Shown: positions 60,501-64,000 of the stretch, piece after piece
Layout: every line of letters starts with the position of its first letter
Numbering within the stretch: position 1 is the first letter of the stretch
NCBI RefSeq assembly: GCF_037975245.1
Contig: NC_092566.1
Location: 14,502,501 to 14,566,500 of the forward strand
Direction: 5' to 3'
DNA: 64,000 nt
From: Apostichopus japonicus
Lineage: Eukaryota > Echinodermata > Holothuroidea > Aspidochirotida > Stichopodidae
Position numbers and translations under genes: made by a program
The notes under the pieces: generated by a model
What the model was told of the DNA's origin: nothing
Seen by the model: the letters and a program-made list of their open reading frames with translations, nothing else
The model's database searches: none

Positions 60501-63491
60501 AATCTGTTGATTTTTCTTGTATCAAACAACGTGTGATGTCATAGATGTCATCACACATTTACAAAACTTTGAATGTCCACAATCTGCATTTGATTTTCAC
60601 TTATATGACTATGTTACATTCACTGGTAAATTGGTAAAGGTAAAAAGAGAGTGAAAAGCAAAGCAAAGCAATGCATATTTAACATTTTGTTGTTAATCTG
60701 CAAACTAAGATATCAAACCTATTTGCTGCAAATTCACATAGTGGGGCAAATTCATTTCAAATTTAAGCTATCGATGTCTCAAAAATGGTATGATAGAACT
60801 GCATGCAAATTCCATGGTACATGCTGCATACTTTAAACCTCTCCTCTTTCATGAGTCCAAACTAAAACTAAAACTAAAAAGCTTAAACTACCCCTAGGAT
60901 TTAATACCTTTGTTTAATATTTATGCAAAGCAAAATTCAATAGATTATCTAGATATGAGCAGAAAATTGCAAACACCTAACACCGACAGCAAAAGTAAAC
61001 ATATTCAGCAGCCCAAACATGTCATTTGTAAAACTATGCTGGATTCACATGCAGTTATCATATATGAGATACGTATAAGATATTTATTATTGTATATAAG
61101 ATATTACAATTAAACACTAAAAACACTAAACACTATAAATATGTATCAATATACCTGATAACCATGGTATGGCTACATATTAAACCAGTTGCTAAATACT
61201 TAAACCAGTAATAACTTTCCCCTGCTTTAGTTAGTTGGGGTTACTTACTAGGAACGAGCTTACCTTCTGGATATTCCTGAATTAAGTCATGCAAAGTAGT
61301 TTGTAACCTGATAAACACAGTGAAATGTACCTTTACACAAAACAAAAACAACAACAAACAAACAACCACCCCAGCTCCTCTACATCTGCCCTCCTCTTGC
61401 CCCCCTCACCTGTCACATCAACGGTAAATTGGCACCCCGTCTGTCGTCCAGTCATCTCGTTTGTGGCTGTATATTCCACTTGGTAATTTCCCACACCAAA
61501 CTTATTTCCAGGGCTGAAATTATTCGAGACGACGACGTGTTTACCGCCCGGATCTTCAAACAGGGGCTCCTCCCACGTTACAGCCGTCTGCAGCCCTCTA
61601 GCTGTGACCTCTATGTCAGCAGGGCACGGCCTGACGATAATCGGTGGGGCGTCATCTACCGATTATCAAGAGATTGAAGAAATATGAGGTGCTTTGATGC
61701 TTGTTTCCTTATAGATGCTTGGATACACAAATTAAGAGCGGGTATATTAATGCTATCTTTTCAGATGTAAAGAATATAAGGCAATTTATAAAATGGGATG
61801 AGATATACTCCAAACCAGTGATTGAGTATATAGAAACACACTCGTTCTGTAATTTCAAACTACATTTTGCCTGCTGCAAGTCAAAGCTGGCCTATTTAAG
61901 ATTTTTTTTTGTTTAAGTTAAATAAGACTTTATTTTGTTTTTGTTAAAGAACTCCATTTCTACAAGACTGAAGAATCCCAACTGCAAACGTGGCTATTCC
62001 AAAAAGTTGACATTATTTTTCATGTACACAACTTTAAGGTTACTTGCAGGTATTTTGTTTCCAAAGGTTCAAACAGTATGACTATGATTGGCTGTTAGAC
62101 AGCTGAGTATGTTTTGTACCCAAAGATGATAATTTTTTTTCATACTACAAGCTGTTTTTCTGTTTAGTATACACTTTAATGGTATCCCCAGGGTCAGATG
62201 TGTATACAATAGTTCACATTAATCCCACACCAGCGGCTCTTTCCCTCGCATACTGCACATGATCCCAGGACTGCATATTTAAGCAGCTTTAACTCATCTC
62301 CAATAAGGACAGATGCGAAAAGGAAAGGCCAAAGGCATGTTTGTTGCAGTATTGTGTTTGTGTTTGACGAACAACTCAGTGCATCGCTGTACACTCTTAC
62401 CAACATCGTACCAACATTTGACTATCTAAGTATGCTATTTATTGATCACAGGTCGGTTTTAATAGCTTACAATCAGTGTTTACAGAGATGTAAATAAATG
62501 ATACATAAGTTAGACTGGCCACAACCATACTATGGCATTCTTCACTCATTACAATTAATTAGATATATTTGGTCCTGTTATCCGGTAAATGGGTGTAAAT
62601 TCTGGAATTCACAGTACATAGTACATACAAGAAAAATATCTGTGATGGCCTGCTTGCTAGGTACCATCAAACCCTTAAACACCTTTAATCCTAGCAAGCA
62701 AAGCTCTAAATATCACATCAAAAGTTGTAAGTTAACTTTGCACCTATCACAGAGATTTCAATAGAACACAAACTGTTCTGGTTGCCTGCAGAGTCTTGAA
62801 ATAAGCAGCTAATAGTCGTATCTGCATCAAAGTCACTGGGAGAGGTCACAGACGGAGTCAATACAGGCTGCAATATAAACGCAGAAAATCAGAAAGATAA
62901 GAAAATAATAAATTGTTAGGCAATGATTGAGTTGTATTGTTATACTAAAGAACTCACAAAATTATCATGTCTATTTGTATAAATGTCAAATGAGTCAATA
63001 AAAGAGATGGAAAATATATTAAAAAAAATAAATAAACGCAGAACATCGTCGTGAGCAATCAATTCAACATTGATTTCTATAATCCCATTATTCGACAAGT
63101 AACCAATATCCTTCTAATATCTCCATTTCCTTTTCTGAGCGTAAAGGATAGTAGGGGAGGGGAAGGGAGCCACTGGGGATGGCATCTATTCAAAACTGGT
63201 TAAGGTAAAGCACCTCTGGACCATTTCAATCAGGCATTCTTCCAAATATCTTTTTTTTTCCAATATTGGGATTGATACGATAGTCTGCATGAACTGTTTC
63301 CTGAATGATAGCCAATGTTTATAAAATACAATCTTCAATATGGGATATATGACAATCTCTCACCTGTACAGCCTCCTTGGAGTTGTCAATCGCAAAAGGT
63401 AAATCAAAATAAACACTGACAGGCTTGGTAACATCGGTGCGAGTGACAGTTATCGGTGGAGGGCAGTATATCACACGTGGTGGGACTTTAT
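18453..63491 (-). CDS. SVEP1/polydom-like transmembrane multidomain protein (32 exons, 5' incomplete)
   Basis: Large cell-surface protein built of adhesion modules. Coding exons, from 5': 63364-63491, 62744-62867, 61410-61655, 59839-60021, 54334-54849, 53122-53283, 52186-52347, 51109-51270, 50563-50772, 48885-49103, 47337-47564, 46593-46835, 44914-45141, 43344-43497, 42695-42856, 41867-42228, 40707-40903, 39318-39462, 38740-38860, 37881-38014, 36679-36907, 35494-35687, 34255-34416, 32912-33139, 30599-30769, 29494-29697, 27582-27757, 26564-26684, 21342-21533, 20347-20520, 19512-19641, 18453-18501. The total of 6116 nt is two carried-over bases plus 2038 codons including stop. Domains: 2 HYR, CCP, linker, 3 GCC2/3, 21 EGF, pentraxin, 2 EGF, TSP1, CCP, linker, GCC2/3, TM. 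SVEP1 proteins are extracellular adhesion molecules. The terminal membrane helix and the duplicated CCP-linker-GCC module distinguish this one. Exons further 5' (signal peptide, perhaps VWA) lie off the window. Confidence 0.9.
19512..19641 (-). CDS. SVEP1-like exon 31: juxtamembrane and transmembrane segment
   Basis: [20 protein letters not shown], then the hydrophobic helix [20 protein letters not shown] followed by IV. One clear ~22-residue membrane span, so the protein is a type I membrane protein. Acceptor TTATCAG|GGG, donor TCAG|GTAAG. It moves the phase from 1 to 2, matching the last exon. Confidence 0.9.
20347..20520 (-). CDS. SVEP1-like exon 30: GCC2/GCC3 repeat 4
   Basis: [20 protein letters not shown], then [20 protein letters not shown] ... 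LSDCLG. It is an ephrin-receptor-like Cys module of 58 residues, slightly longer than the three at exons 6-8. Phase 1-1. Confidence 0.93.
20598..20988. mobile_element. hAT MITE related to 3579-3947, inverse orientation
   Basis: Ends CAGTGGCGGAGC / GCTCCGCCACTG. Flanking 8-mers are CCTGTATC and CCTACATC, an aged target duplication. The interior matches the element at 3579-3947 in reverse. Intronic to the SVEP1-like gene. Confidence 0.82.
21342..21533 (-). CDS. SVEP1-like exon 29: linker domain copy 2, part 3
   Basis: [20 protein letters not shown], then [20 protein letters not shown] ... [17 protein letters not shown]. The end matches the end of exon 5 (a Cys, about 12 residues, then Cys before the GCC module). 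The first ~38 bases and the acceptor are the source of the 76-bp array filling the upstream intron. Confidence 0.87.
21499..26420 (-). repeat. 76-bp minisatellite, about 62 copies, carrying the exon 29 acceptor
   Basis: The + strand unit starts TGCCTGCAAATGATGATCGG and ends with AACAGCAAATAAAACAGA. On the coding strand each unit contains a T-rich tract, CACCATCAG, and the first ~38 bases of exon 29 (ATACTACGGAAGATGACACC...). Leftmost copy = the true exon edge. There is higher-order structure: a block of 12 units (911 bp) is repeated, for example at 21751/22662 and 22491/23402. Copies right of 26250 are degenerate. Almost all of intron 28 consists of this array. Confidence 0.97.
26564..26684 (-). 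CDS. SVEP1-like exon 28: linker domain copy 2, part 2
   Basis: This 121-bp exon was found by phase bookkeeping: TTGATAG|GTATCC at its start and ACAG|GTATTT at its end. It reads [20 protein letters not shown], then [20 protein letters not shown]. It carries the third Cys of the linker (compare VTCGP in exon 5) and moves the phase from 0 to 1, exactly as needed. The open frame on the + strand here is a shadow. Confidence 0.82.
27582..27757 (-). CDS. SVEP1-like exon 27: linker domain copy 2, part 1
   Basis: [20 protein letters not shown], then [13 protein letters not shown] ... [15 protein letters not shown]. The Cys pattern C-x4-C-x-[IF]-[ST]-[ED]-[VI] matches [13 protein letters not shown] in exon 5. 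Phase 1 in, phase 0 out, which required the exon at 26564. Confidence 0.82.
28009..28917. mobile_element. hAT MITE (outer) with a second hAT MITE inserted in it
   Basis: Ends CATAGGCGTAGGAG / CTCCTACGCCTATG with exact 8-base duplications GCATCAAG (28001-28008 and 28918-28925). Without the inner element it would be about 343 bp. It lies in intron 26 and has no coding sequence. Confidence 0.9.
28024..28581. mobile_element. hAT MITE (inner), 558 bp, GTAATCG-rich ends
   Basis: Ends CAGGCTTGGGG / CCCCAAGCCTG with exact 8-base duplications GTAGGAGC (28016-28023 and 28582-28589). The subterminal regions carry many copies of GTAATCGTAATCGATTAC, a palindromic array that probably binds transposase. 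Confidence 0.92.
29494..29697 (-). CDS. SVEP1-like exon 26: six-cysteine CCP domain, copy 2
   Basis: [20 protein letters not shown] ... [20 protein letters not shown], then [11 protein letters not shown] ... LPGCT. The six Cys have nearly the same spacing as in exon 4 (C...xC...xCxxxCxPP...C...W...C), so the two CCPs are sister copies. Phase 1-1. Confidence 0.9.
30340..30582 (+). mobile_element. tRNA-derived SINE adjoining exon 25
   Basis: A tRNA-like head (CAGCGGTTAACGCC as box A, CCCGGTTCGAGTTAC as box B) is followed by a body with GACTTCGGTTGGCTTGCGGC and a hairpin-rich end. The last bases reach within about 20 bases of the exon 25 donor. It lies on the strand opposite to the gene. Confidence 0.7.
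30599..30769 (-). CDS. SVEP1-like exon 25: thrombospondin type 1 domain
   Basis: [20 protein letters not shown], then [13 protein letters not shown] ... [10 protein letters not shown]. The [10 protein letters not shown] tryptophan ladder and the CxVTCGxGxxxRxRxC pattern are diagnostic. The tryptophans are likely C-mannosylated and the Thr in the CNVTCG sequence O-fucosylated, as in other TSP1 repeats. TSP1 is not part of the usual vertebrate SVEP1 plan as I know it. Confidence 0.95.
31645..31965 (-). mobile_element. tRNA-derived SINE with L2-like tail
   Basis: On the - strand: box B-like GGTTCGATTCC near the 5' end, the core GTTGTGTCCTTGGGCAAG, and the tail CTGTAAAGCCCTTTGAGACC followed by (ATT)n. 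This is a second subfamily of the SINE seen at 32098-32466, which lies about 130 bases away. Confidence 0.75.
32098..32466 (-). mobile_element. tRNA-derived SINE, full-length-like
   Basis: Read on the - strand it starts with a tRNA-like head (TGGTCAAGTGGTTAAGGCAG as box A). It passes through the core TTGTGTCCTTGGGCAAGGCA and ends in TATATAATAACTG and an ATT-rich tail. The box B position is diverged (GGTTTGAGCCC). It belongs to the same family as 53330-53755. Confidence 0.75.
32912..33139 (-). CDS. SVEP1-like exon 24: EGF 22 and EGF 23
   Basis: [20 protein letters not shown] ... [20 protein letters not shown] ... GPICEIPI. Two complete EGF modules after the pentraxin domain. Phase 1-1. Confidence 0.93.
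33140..34254 (-). other. intron 23 of the SVEP1-like gene
   Basis: 1115 bases of AT-rich sequence with a short CAATCATGTGTCA repeat near 33340 and an A run at 34026-34042. No further exon is visible and phases join without it. Confidence 0.6.
34255..34416 (-). CDS. SVEP1-like exon 23: pentraxin domain, C-terminal part
   Basis: [20 protein letters not shown], then [18 protein letters not shown] ... SVCDG. LW..........C....GDVLAW is the usual end of a pentraxin domain. Phase 1-1. Confidence 0.92.
35160..35242. repeat. short tandem repeat, AATAAGTCTGT unit
   Basis: About six copies of an 11-base unit (ATAAGTCTGTA) are bounded by ATAAGTTACCAGAC on both sides. Intronic. Confidence 0.85.
35494..35687 (-). 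CDS. SVEP1-like exon 22: pentraxin/laminin-G domain, part 2
   Basis: [20 protein letters not shown], then [20 protein letters not shown] ... [13 protein letters not shown]. The signature DGQWHNLVV...LDG is shared by laminin-G and pentraxin folds. Phase 2-1. Confidence 0.93.
36679..36907 (-). CDS. SVEP1-like exon 21: pentraxin/laminin-G domain, part 1
   Basis: [20 protein letters not shown] ... [20 protein letters not shown], then [20 protein letters not shown]. It fits the N-terminal strands of a pentraxin-like jelly-roll. The exon start and acceptor are repeated twice upstream in the intron. Confidence 0.88.
36898..37115 (-). repeat. ~72-bp tandem repeat, 3 copies, carrying the exon 21 acceptor
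   Basis: GGTAGTTCTGAATTAAG occurs at 36901, 36973 and 37045 on the + strand, each followed by the same ~55 bases. On the coding strand every copy has CTTAATTCAG|AACTACC, that is, the splice acceptor plus the first bases of exon 21. Confidence 0.92.
37881..38014 (-). CDS. SVEP1-like exon 20: EGF 20 (end) and EGF 21
   Basis: [20 protein letters not shown] ... [14 protein letters not shown]. This is the last of the 21 consecutive EGF modules. The donor is ACCA|GTGAGT, phase 1. An open frame continues past the donor but has no EGF pattern. Confidence 0.93.
38740..38860 (-). CDS. SVEP1-like exon 19: EGF 19 (end) and EGF 20 (start)
   Basis: [20 protein letters not shown], then NGGSCYNF ... CECRAGF. 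The donor is TTCTA|GTAAGT, phase 2. Confidence 0.92.
39318..39462 (-). CDS. SVEP1-like exon 18: EGF 18 (end) and EGF 19 (start)
   Basis: [20 protein letters not shown], then [18 protein letters not shown] ... CLCPP. Phase 0 in, phase 1 out. No frame on this strand in this stretch starts with ATG, so exon prediction depends on splice sites. Confidence 0.92.
40707..40903 (-). CDS. SVEP1-like exon 17: EGF 17 and part of EGF 18
   Basis: [20 protein letters not shown] ... [20 protein letters not shown] ... ECIDL. The donor is TTG|GTAAGT in phase 0. Confidence 0.93.
41867..42228 (-). CDS. SVEP1-like exon 16: EGF 13 (end) to EGF 16 (start)
   Basis: [20 protein letters not shown], then [13 protein letters not shown] ... 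[20 protein letters not shown] ... [17 protein letters not shown] ... CNCSQG. At 362 bp this is the longest EGF exon. An open frame on the + strand opposite it is a shadow. Confidence 0.94.
42355..42500 (+). mobile_element. SINE 3' part with L2-like tail
   Basis: It contains GTAACTTGTCATTGGGCGCA and AAAGCGCTTTGAGACCTAT followed by TATAAAGCACTATATAAA, the usual end of L2-mobilised SINEs. It is the same family as 31645-31965 but on the + strand, and it lacks the tRNA-like head. Confidence 0.7.
42695..42856 (-). CDS. SVEP1-like exon 15: EGF 12 (rest) and EGF 13 (start)
   Basis: [20 protein letters not shown] ... [20 protein letters not shown] ... IGGF. Phase 2 in, phase 2 out. Both EGFs are split by introns inside the domain. 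Confidence 0.92.
43344..43497 (-). CDS. SVEP1-like exon 14: EGF 11 and start of EGF 12
   Basis: [20 protein letters not shown] ... [17 protein letters not shown]. The donor is CCA|GTAAGA, giving phase 2, which matches exon 15. Confidence 0.92.
44914..45141 (-). CDS. SVEP1-like exon 13: EGF 9 and EGF 10
   Basis: [20 protein letters not shown] ... [20 protein letters not shown] ... CFDGYSG. Phase 1-1. A (GGA)n tract lies about 250 bases upstream in the intron. Confidence 0.93.
45393..45631. repeat. (GAG)n / (GAAGGA)n microsatellite, ~240 bp
   Basis: Pure GAG/GGA triplets to about 45500, then mixed GAAGGA/GAGGAA. It is homopurine on the + strand and homopyrimidine on the coding strand of the gene. 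Poly-Glu, poly-Leu and poly-Pro frames across it are composition artefacts. Confidence 0.97.
45842..46000. repeat. 93-bp direct duplication, 2 copies
   Basis: TTTCAAGGATTTATTCTATA starts at 45842 and again at 45935. Both copies continue through the same ~60 bases. Intronic. Confidence 0.9.
46255..46640 (-). repeat. 50-bp minisatellite, 7 copies, carrying the exon 12 donor
   Basis: The unit on the + strand includes CCTTCATATCCACCGTGGCA and CTCACACCTGTACTCATTTA. The rightmost copy is the end of exon 12. Six further copies (junctions near 46290, 46345, 46392, 46442, 46491 and 46541) each keep a GT at the donor position. The variants are diverged by a few bases, so the array is not brand new. 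Confidence 0.92.
46593..46835 (-). CDS. SVEP1-like exon 12: EGF 7 and EGF 8
   Basis: [20 protein letters not shown] ... [20 protein letters not shown] ... [11 protein letters not shown]. The donor is GAAG|GTTAGTG. The last ~45 bases of the exon plus the donor are repeated as a 50-bp minisatellite directly downstream. Confidence 0.93.
47337..47564 (-). CDS. SVEP1-like exon 11: EGF 5 and EGF 6
   Basis: [20 protein letters not shown] ... [20 protein letters not shown] ... CPIEYAG. Both EGF modules keep the C-C-C-CxC-C pattern. Phase 1-1. Confidence 0.93.
48005..48775. repeat. degenerate pyrimidine-rich satellite (CTTGTCTTATCCTTTT type)
   Basis: About 770 bases of repeats such as TATCTTGTCTTATC and CCTTGTCTTTTCC, with units of 5 to ~30 bases in mixed order. 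Long Leu/Ser/Cys-rich open frames through it (up to 250 codons on the + strand) come from the lack of A/G and are not a gene. Lies in intron 10. Confidence 0.95.
48885..49103 (-). CDS. SVEP1-like exon 10: EGF 3 and EGF 4
   Basis: [20 protein letters not shown] ... [20 protein letters not shown] ... CRCATG. Phase 1-1. Its donor lies about 110 bases from a long pyrimidine-rich satellite in the following intron. Confidence 0.93.
49104..50562 (-). other. intron 9 of the SVEP1-like gene
   Basis: 1459 bases. It includes a MITE-like stretch with C runs near 49520-49610 (CCCCCTCCCCCTAAGACCCC, CCAGGACGGCGATCAGT) that resembles the interior of the 8435 element. No coding feature. Confidence 0.5.
50563..50772 (-). 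CDS. SVEP1-like exon 9: EGF 1 and EGF 2
   Basis: [20 protein letters not shown] ... [20 protein letters not shown] ... GYTG. The first EGF is complete; the last disulfide of the second is finished by exon 10. DVDHC and EIDEC are calcium-binding-EGF type starts. Confidence 0.93.
51109..51270 (-). CDS. SVEP1-like exon 8: GCC2/GCC3 repeat 3
   Basis: [38 protein letters not shown], then QAQCIG. The acceptor is CAACAG|AACC and the donor G|GTAGGC. An open frame on the opposite strand here is only its shadow. It is again 162 bp, phase 1-1. Confidence 0.92.
51570..51735. repeat. ~79-bp direct duplication, 2 copies
   Basis: TTTAAGTTATTTGTATAGAC starts near 51573 and 51652. Both copies continue into GCACAATTAACATTGGTCAC. 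Intronic. Confidence 0.88.
52186..52347 (-). CDS. SVEP1-like exon 7: GCC2/GCC3 repeat 2
   Basis: [39 protein letters not shown], then LAQCTG. It is exactly 162 bp, the same length and phases as the neighbouring repeats, as expected from exon duplication. Confidence 0.94.
53122..53283 (-). CDS. SVEP1-like exon 6: GCC2/GCC3 repeat 1
   Basis: [39 protein letters not shown], then GLDECYG. It is a 54-residue ephrin-receptor-like cysteine module (C..GSY....C..CP.GSYQ......C..CP.G...C) in its own phase 1-1 exon. Confidence 0.94.
53330..53755 (-). mobile_element. tRNA-derived SINE, full length
   Basis: On the - strand: box A TGGTCAAGTGGTTAAGGCAG, box B GGTTCAAGTCC (53696-53686), core TTGTGTCCTTGGGCAAGGCA, then TTAAGTTGTAAAGTCAGAGG and an ATT/AAT-rich tail. 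It is closely similar to 32098-32466, including the CACCTGGGTGAAGAGAGGCAA equivalent. Confidence 0.8.
54334..54849 (-). CDS. SVEP1-like exon 5: linker domain, copy 1
   Basis: 172 residues in a single exon. It has an N-terminal cysteine region ([12 protein letters not shown], then [20 protein letters not shown]), a basic stretch [11 protein letters not shown] with a furin-type R-x-K-R site, then a beta-rich part ([12 protein letters not shown]) and a last pair of Cys near the end. The family is not one I can name; in SVEP1-type proteins a similar segment separates the CCP from the GCC2/3 repeats. It aligns with exons 27-29 in Cys pattern. Confidence 0.88.
56590..56639. repeat. 12-bp inverted repeat with AT-rich loop
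   Basis: TAGGCCTAGTGC and GCACTAGGCCTA are separated by 26 bases of mostly AT repeats. They could form a hairpin. Confidence 0.8.
56757..58477. mobile_element. non-autonomous hAT element (1721 bp)
   Basis: Ends TAGTGTTCAACCGATTA / TAATCGGTTGAACACTA are perfect inverted repeats. The flanking 8-mers CACCATTA and CACCAGTA differ by one base. Subterminal ACCGATTCCGATTA motifs are repeated near both ends, as in other hAT elements. I found no transposase reading frame. Confidence 0.88.
59255..59665. repeat. 182-bp tandem repeat, ~2.3 copies
   Basis: The phrase GATTTACAGTGAAATTCCTA occurs at 59261, 59443 and 59626. The third, partial copy fuses to the 3' end of the LINE fragment, so the unit is probably derived from the LINE 3' tail. 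A diverged relative lies at 55560-55690. Confidence 0.88.
59629..59838 (-). mobile_element. LINE (CR1/L2-like) ORF2 C-terminal fragment
   Basis: The - strand reading [20 protein letters not shown], then [20 protein letters not shown] and LLKTHFF, is the conserved C-terminal tail of many non-LTR retrotransposon reverse transcriptases (TYGDRxFxxAAPKLWNxLP...LKTxLF). It runs in the gene's sense direction and begins within a few bases of the exon 4 splice donor. A 182-bp tandem repeat follows at its 3' end. Confidence 0.8.
59839..60021 (-). CDS. SVEP1-like exon 4: six-cysteine CCP/sushi domain
   Basis: [20 protein letters not shown] ... [14 protein letters not shown] ... [18 protein letters not shown]. 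This has six Cys rather than the usual four, with the GxW-PP-C ending of a complement control module. The same six-Cys spacing occurs again in exon 26. The donor GTAAGT is followed almost at once by a LINE fragment. Confidence 0.93.
60022..61409 (-). other. intron 3 of the SVEP1-like gene
   Basis: AT-rich, 1388 bases. I see no repeat family or further exon in it. Confidence 0.6.
61410..61655 (-). CDS. SVEP1-like exon 3: complete HYR domain
   Basis: [20 protein letters not shown] at the start, [11 protein letters not shown] in the middle and [20 protein letters not shown] at the end: one whole HYR domain in one phase-1/phase-1 exon. HYR domains are immunoglobulin-like folds thought to mediate adhesion. 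Confidence 0.93.
61656..62743 (-). other. intron 2 of the SVEP1-like gene
   Basis: 1088 bases of AT-rich sequence without recognisable elements. Phase matching across it suggests no missed exon. Confidence 0.6.
62744..62867 (-). CDS. SVEP1-like exon 2: HYR domain, second half
   Basis: [20 protein letters not shown], then [20 protein letters not shown]. The pattern C.F.DSAGN...C.I.V is the hallmark end of an HYR domain. Phase 0 in, phase 1 out, joining to exon 1 without a shift. Confidence 0.92.
63364..63491 (-). CDS. SVEP1-like exon 1 of window: HYR domain, first half
   Basis: Acceptor CTTTTGCAG at the right, donor CAG|GTGAG at the left. It encodes [20 protein letters not shown] ... [17 protein letters not shown], the start of a hyalin-repeat (HYR) domain with its PP, CP and DN features. 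It enters in phase 1, so an earlier exon exists off the right edge. Its acceptor edge is repeated twice more to the right (see the array at 63541-64000). Confidence 0.9.
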
Positions 63492-63540
63492 CTGCAAAAG
63501 AGAGAGAGACAACCTCATGAAGATAACAATATTACATTAG

Positions 63541-64000
63541 TGAATTGAGTGACTGTTAAATCATTGATTCAAGTGACTGTTAAATCATTGAATCAAGTGA
63601 CTGTTAAATCATTGAATCCAGTGACTGTTAAATCATTGAATCAAGTGACTGTTAAATCATTGAATCAAGTGACTGTTAAATCATTGAATCCAGTGACTGT
63701 TATGGGTGGAGGGCAGTATATAACACGTGGTGGGACTTTATCTGCAAAAGAGAGAGAGACAACCTCATGAAGATAACAATATTAAATCATTGAATCCAGT
63801 GACTGTTAAATCACTGATTCAAGTGACTGTTAAATCAATGAATCAAGTGACTGTTAAATCATTGAATCCAGTGACTGTTAAATCATTGAATCAAGTGACA
63901 GTTATCAGTGGAGGGCAGTATATTACACATGGTGAGACTTTATCTGCAAAGCGAGAGACACACAATCTCATGAAGATAACAATATTAAATCATTGAATCC
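63541..64000. repeat. higher-order minisatellite carrying copies of the exon 1 acceptor
   Basis: About 24-bp units (GTGACTGTTAAATCATTGAATC plus AA or CA) form blocks at 63546-63700 and 63785-63900. They are interrupted by two ~90-bp copies (63690-63785 and 63896-63985) of the exon 1 start together with its polypyrimidine tract and AG. The 24-bp unit begins like the exon's own GTGACAGTTAT, so it probably arose from it. The array runs off the window. Confidence 0.9.

Overview
The window looks like genomic DNA of a marine invertebrate deuterostome. It is AT-rich, intron-rich and full of repeats: long G/C homopolymer runs, hAT-type miniature transposons, tRNA-derived SINEs with L2-like tails and many minisatellites. 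An echinoderm, perhaps a sea cucumber, is my best guess from the repeat style and gene content, but this is an inference and not something the sequence proves. Layout: 0.1-0.9 kb, a decayed THAP-type zinc-finger gene (- strand). 1.3-2.0 kb, remains of a Gypsy-like retroelement. 2.4-4.6 kb, a DNA-transposon-like element with a 369-bp hAT MITE nested in it. 5.0-6.1 kb, a minisatellite and then the last two coding exons of an alpha-2,8-sialyltransferase-like gene (+ strand, remainder off the left edge). 6.1-18.2 kb, no gene I recognise, but a nearly perfect 1.2-kb tandem duplication, a cluster of palindromes and a promoter-like site cluster. 18.2-64 kb, a single giant gene on the - strand. I rebuilt 32 coding exons of this gene (18453-63491). 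All have GT-AG boundaries, all phases match, and they give 2037 complete residues; the 5' end lies off the right edge. Domain order from the right: HYR, HYR, six-cysteine CCP/sushi, cysteine-containing linker domain, three GCC2/GCC3 (ephrin-receptor-like) repeats, 21 EGF, pentraxin/laminin-G, two EGF, thrombospondin type 1, a second six-cysteine CCP, a second copy of the linker domain, one GCC2/GCC3 repeat, one transmembrane helix and a short tail. This is the plan of the SVEP1/polydom family, but the protein is membrane-anchored and begins and ends with the same CCP-linker-GCC module. The most unusual feature is that at least four minisatellites in this gene are built from an exon edge and so multiply a splice site. 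These are about 62 copies of a 76-bp unit carrying the 3' splice site of exon 29, seven copies of a 50-bp unit carrying the 5' splice site of exon 12, three copies of a ~72-bp unit carrying the 3' splice site of exon 21, and a higher-order array at the right edge carrying the 3' splice site of exon 1. In each case I read, using a copy instead of the true site leads to an early stop codon.
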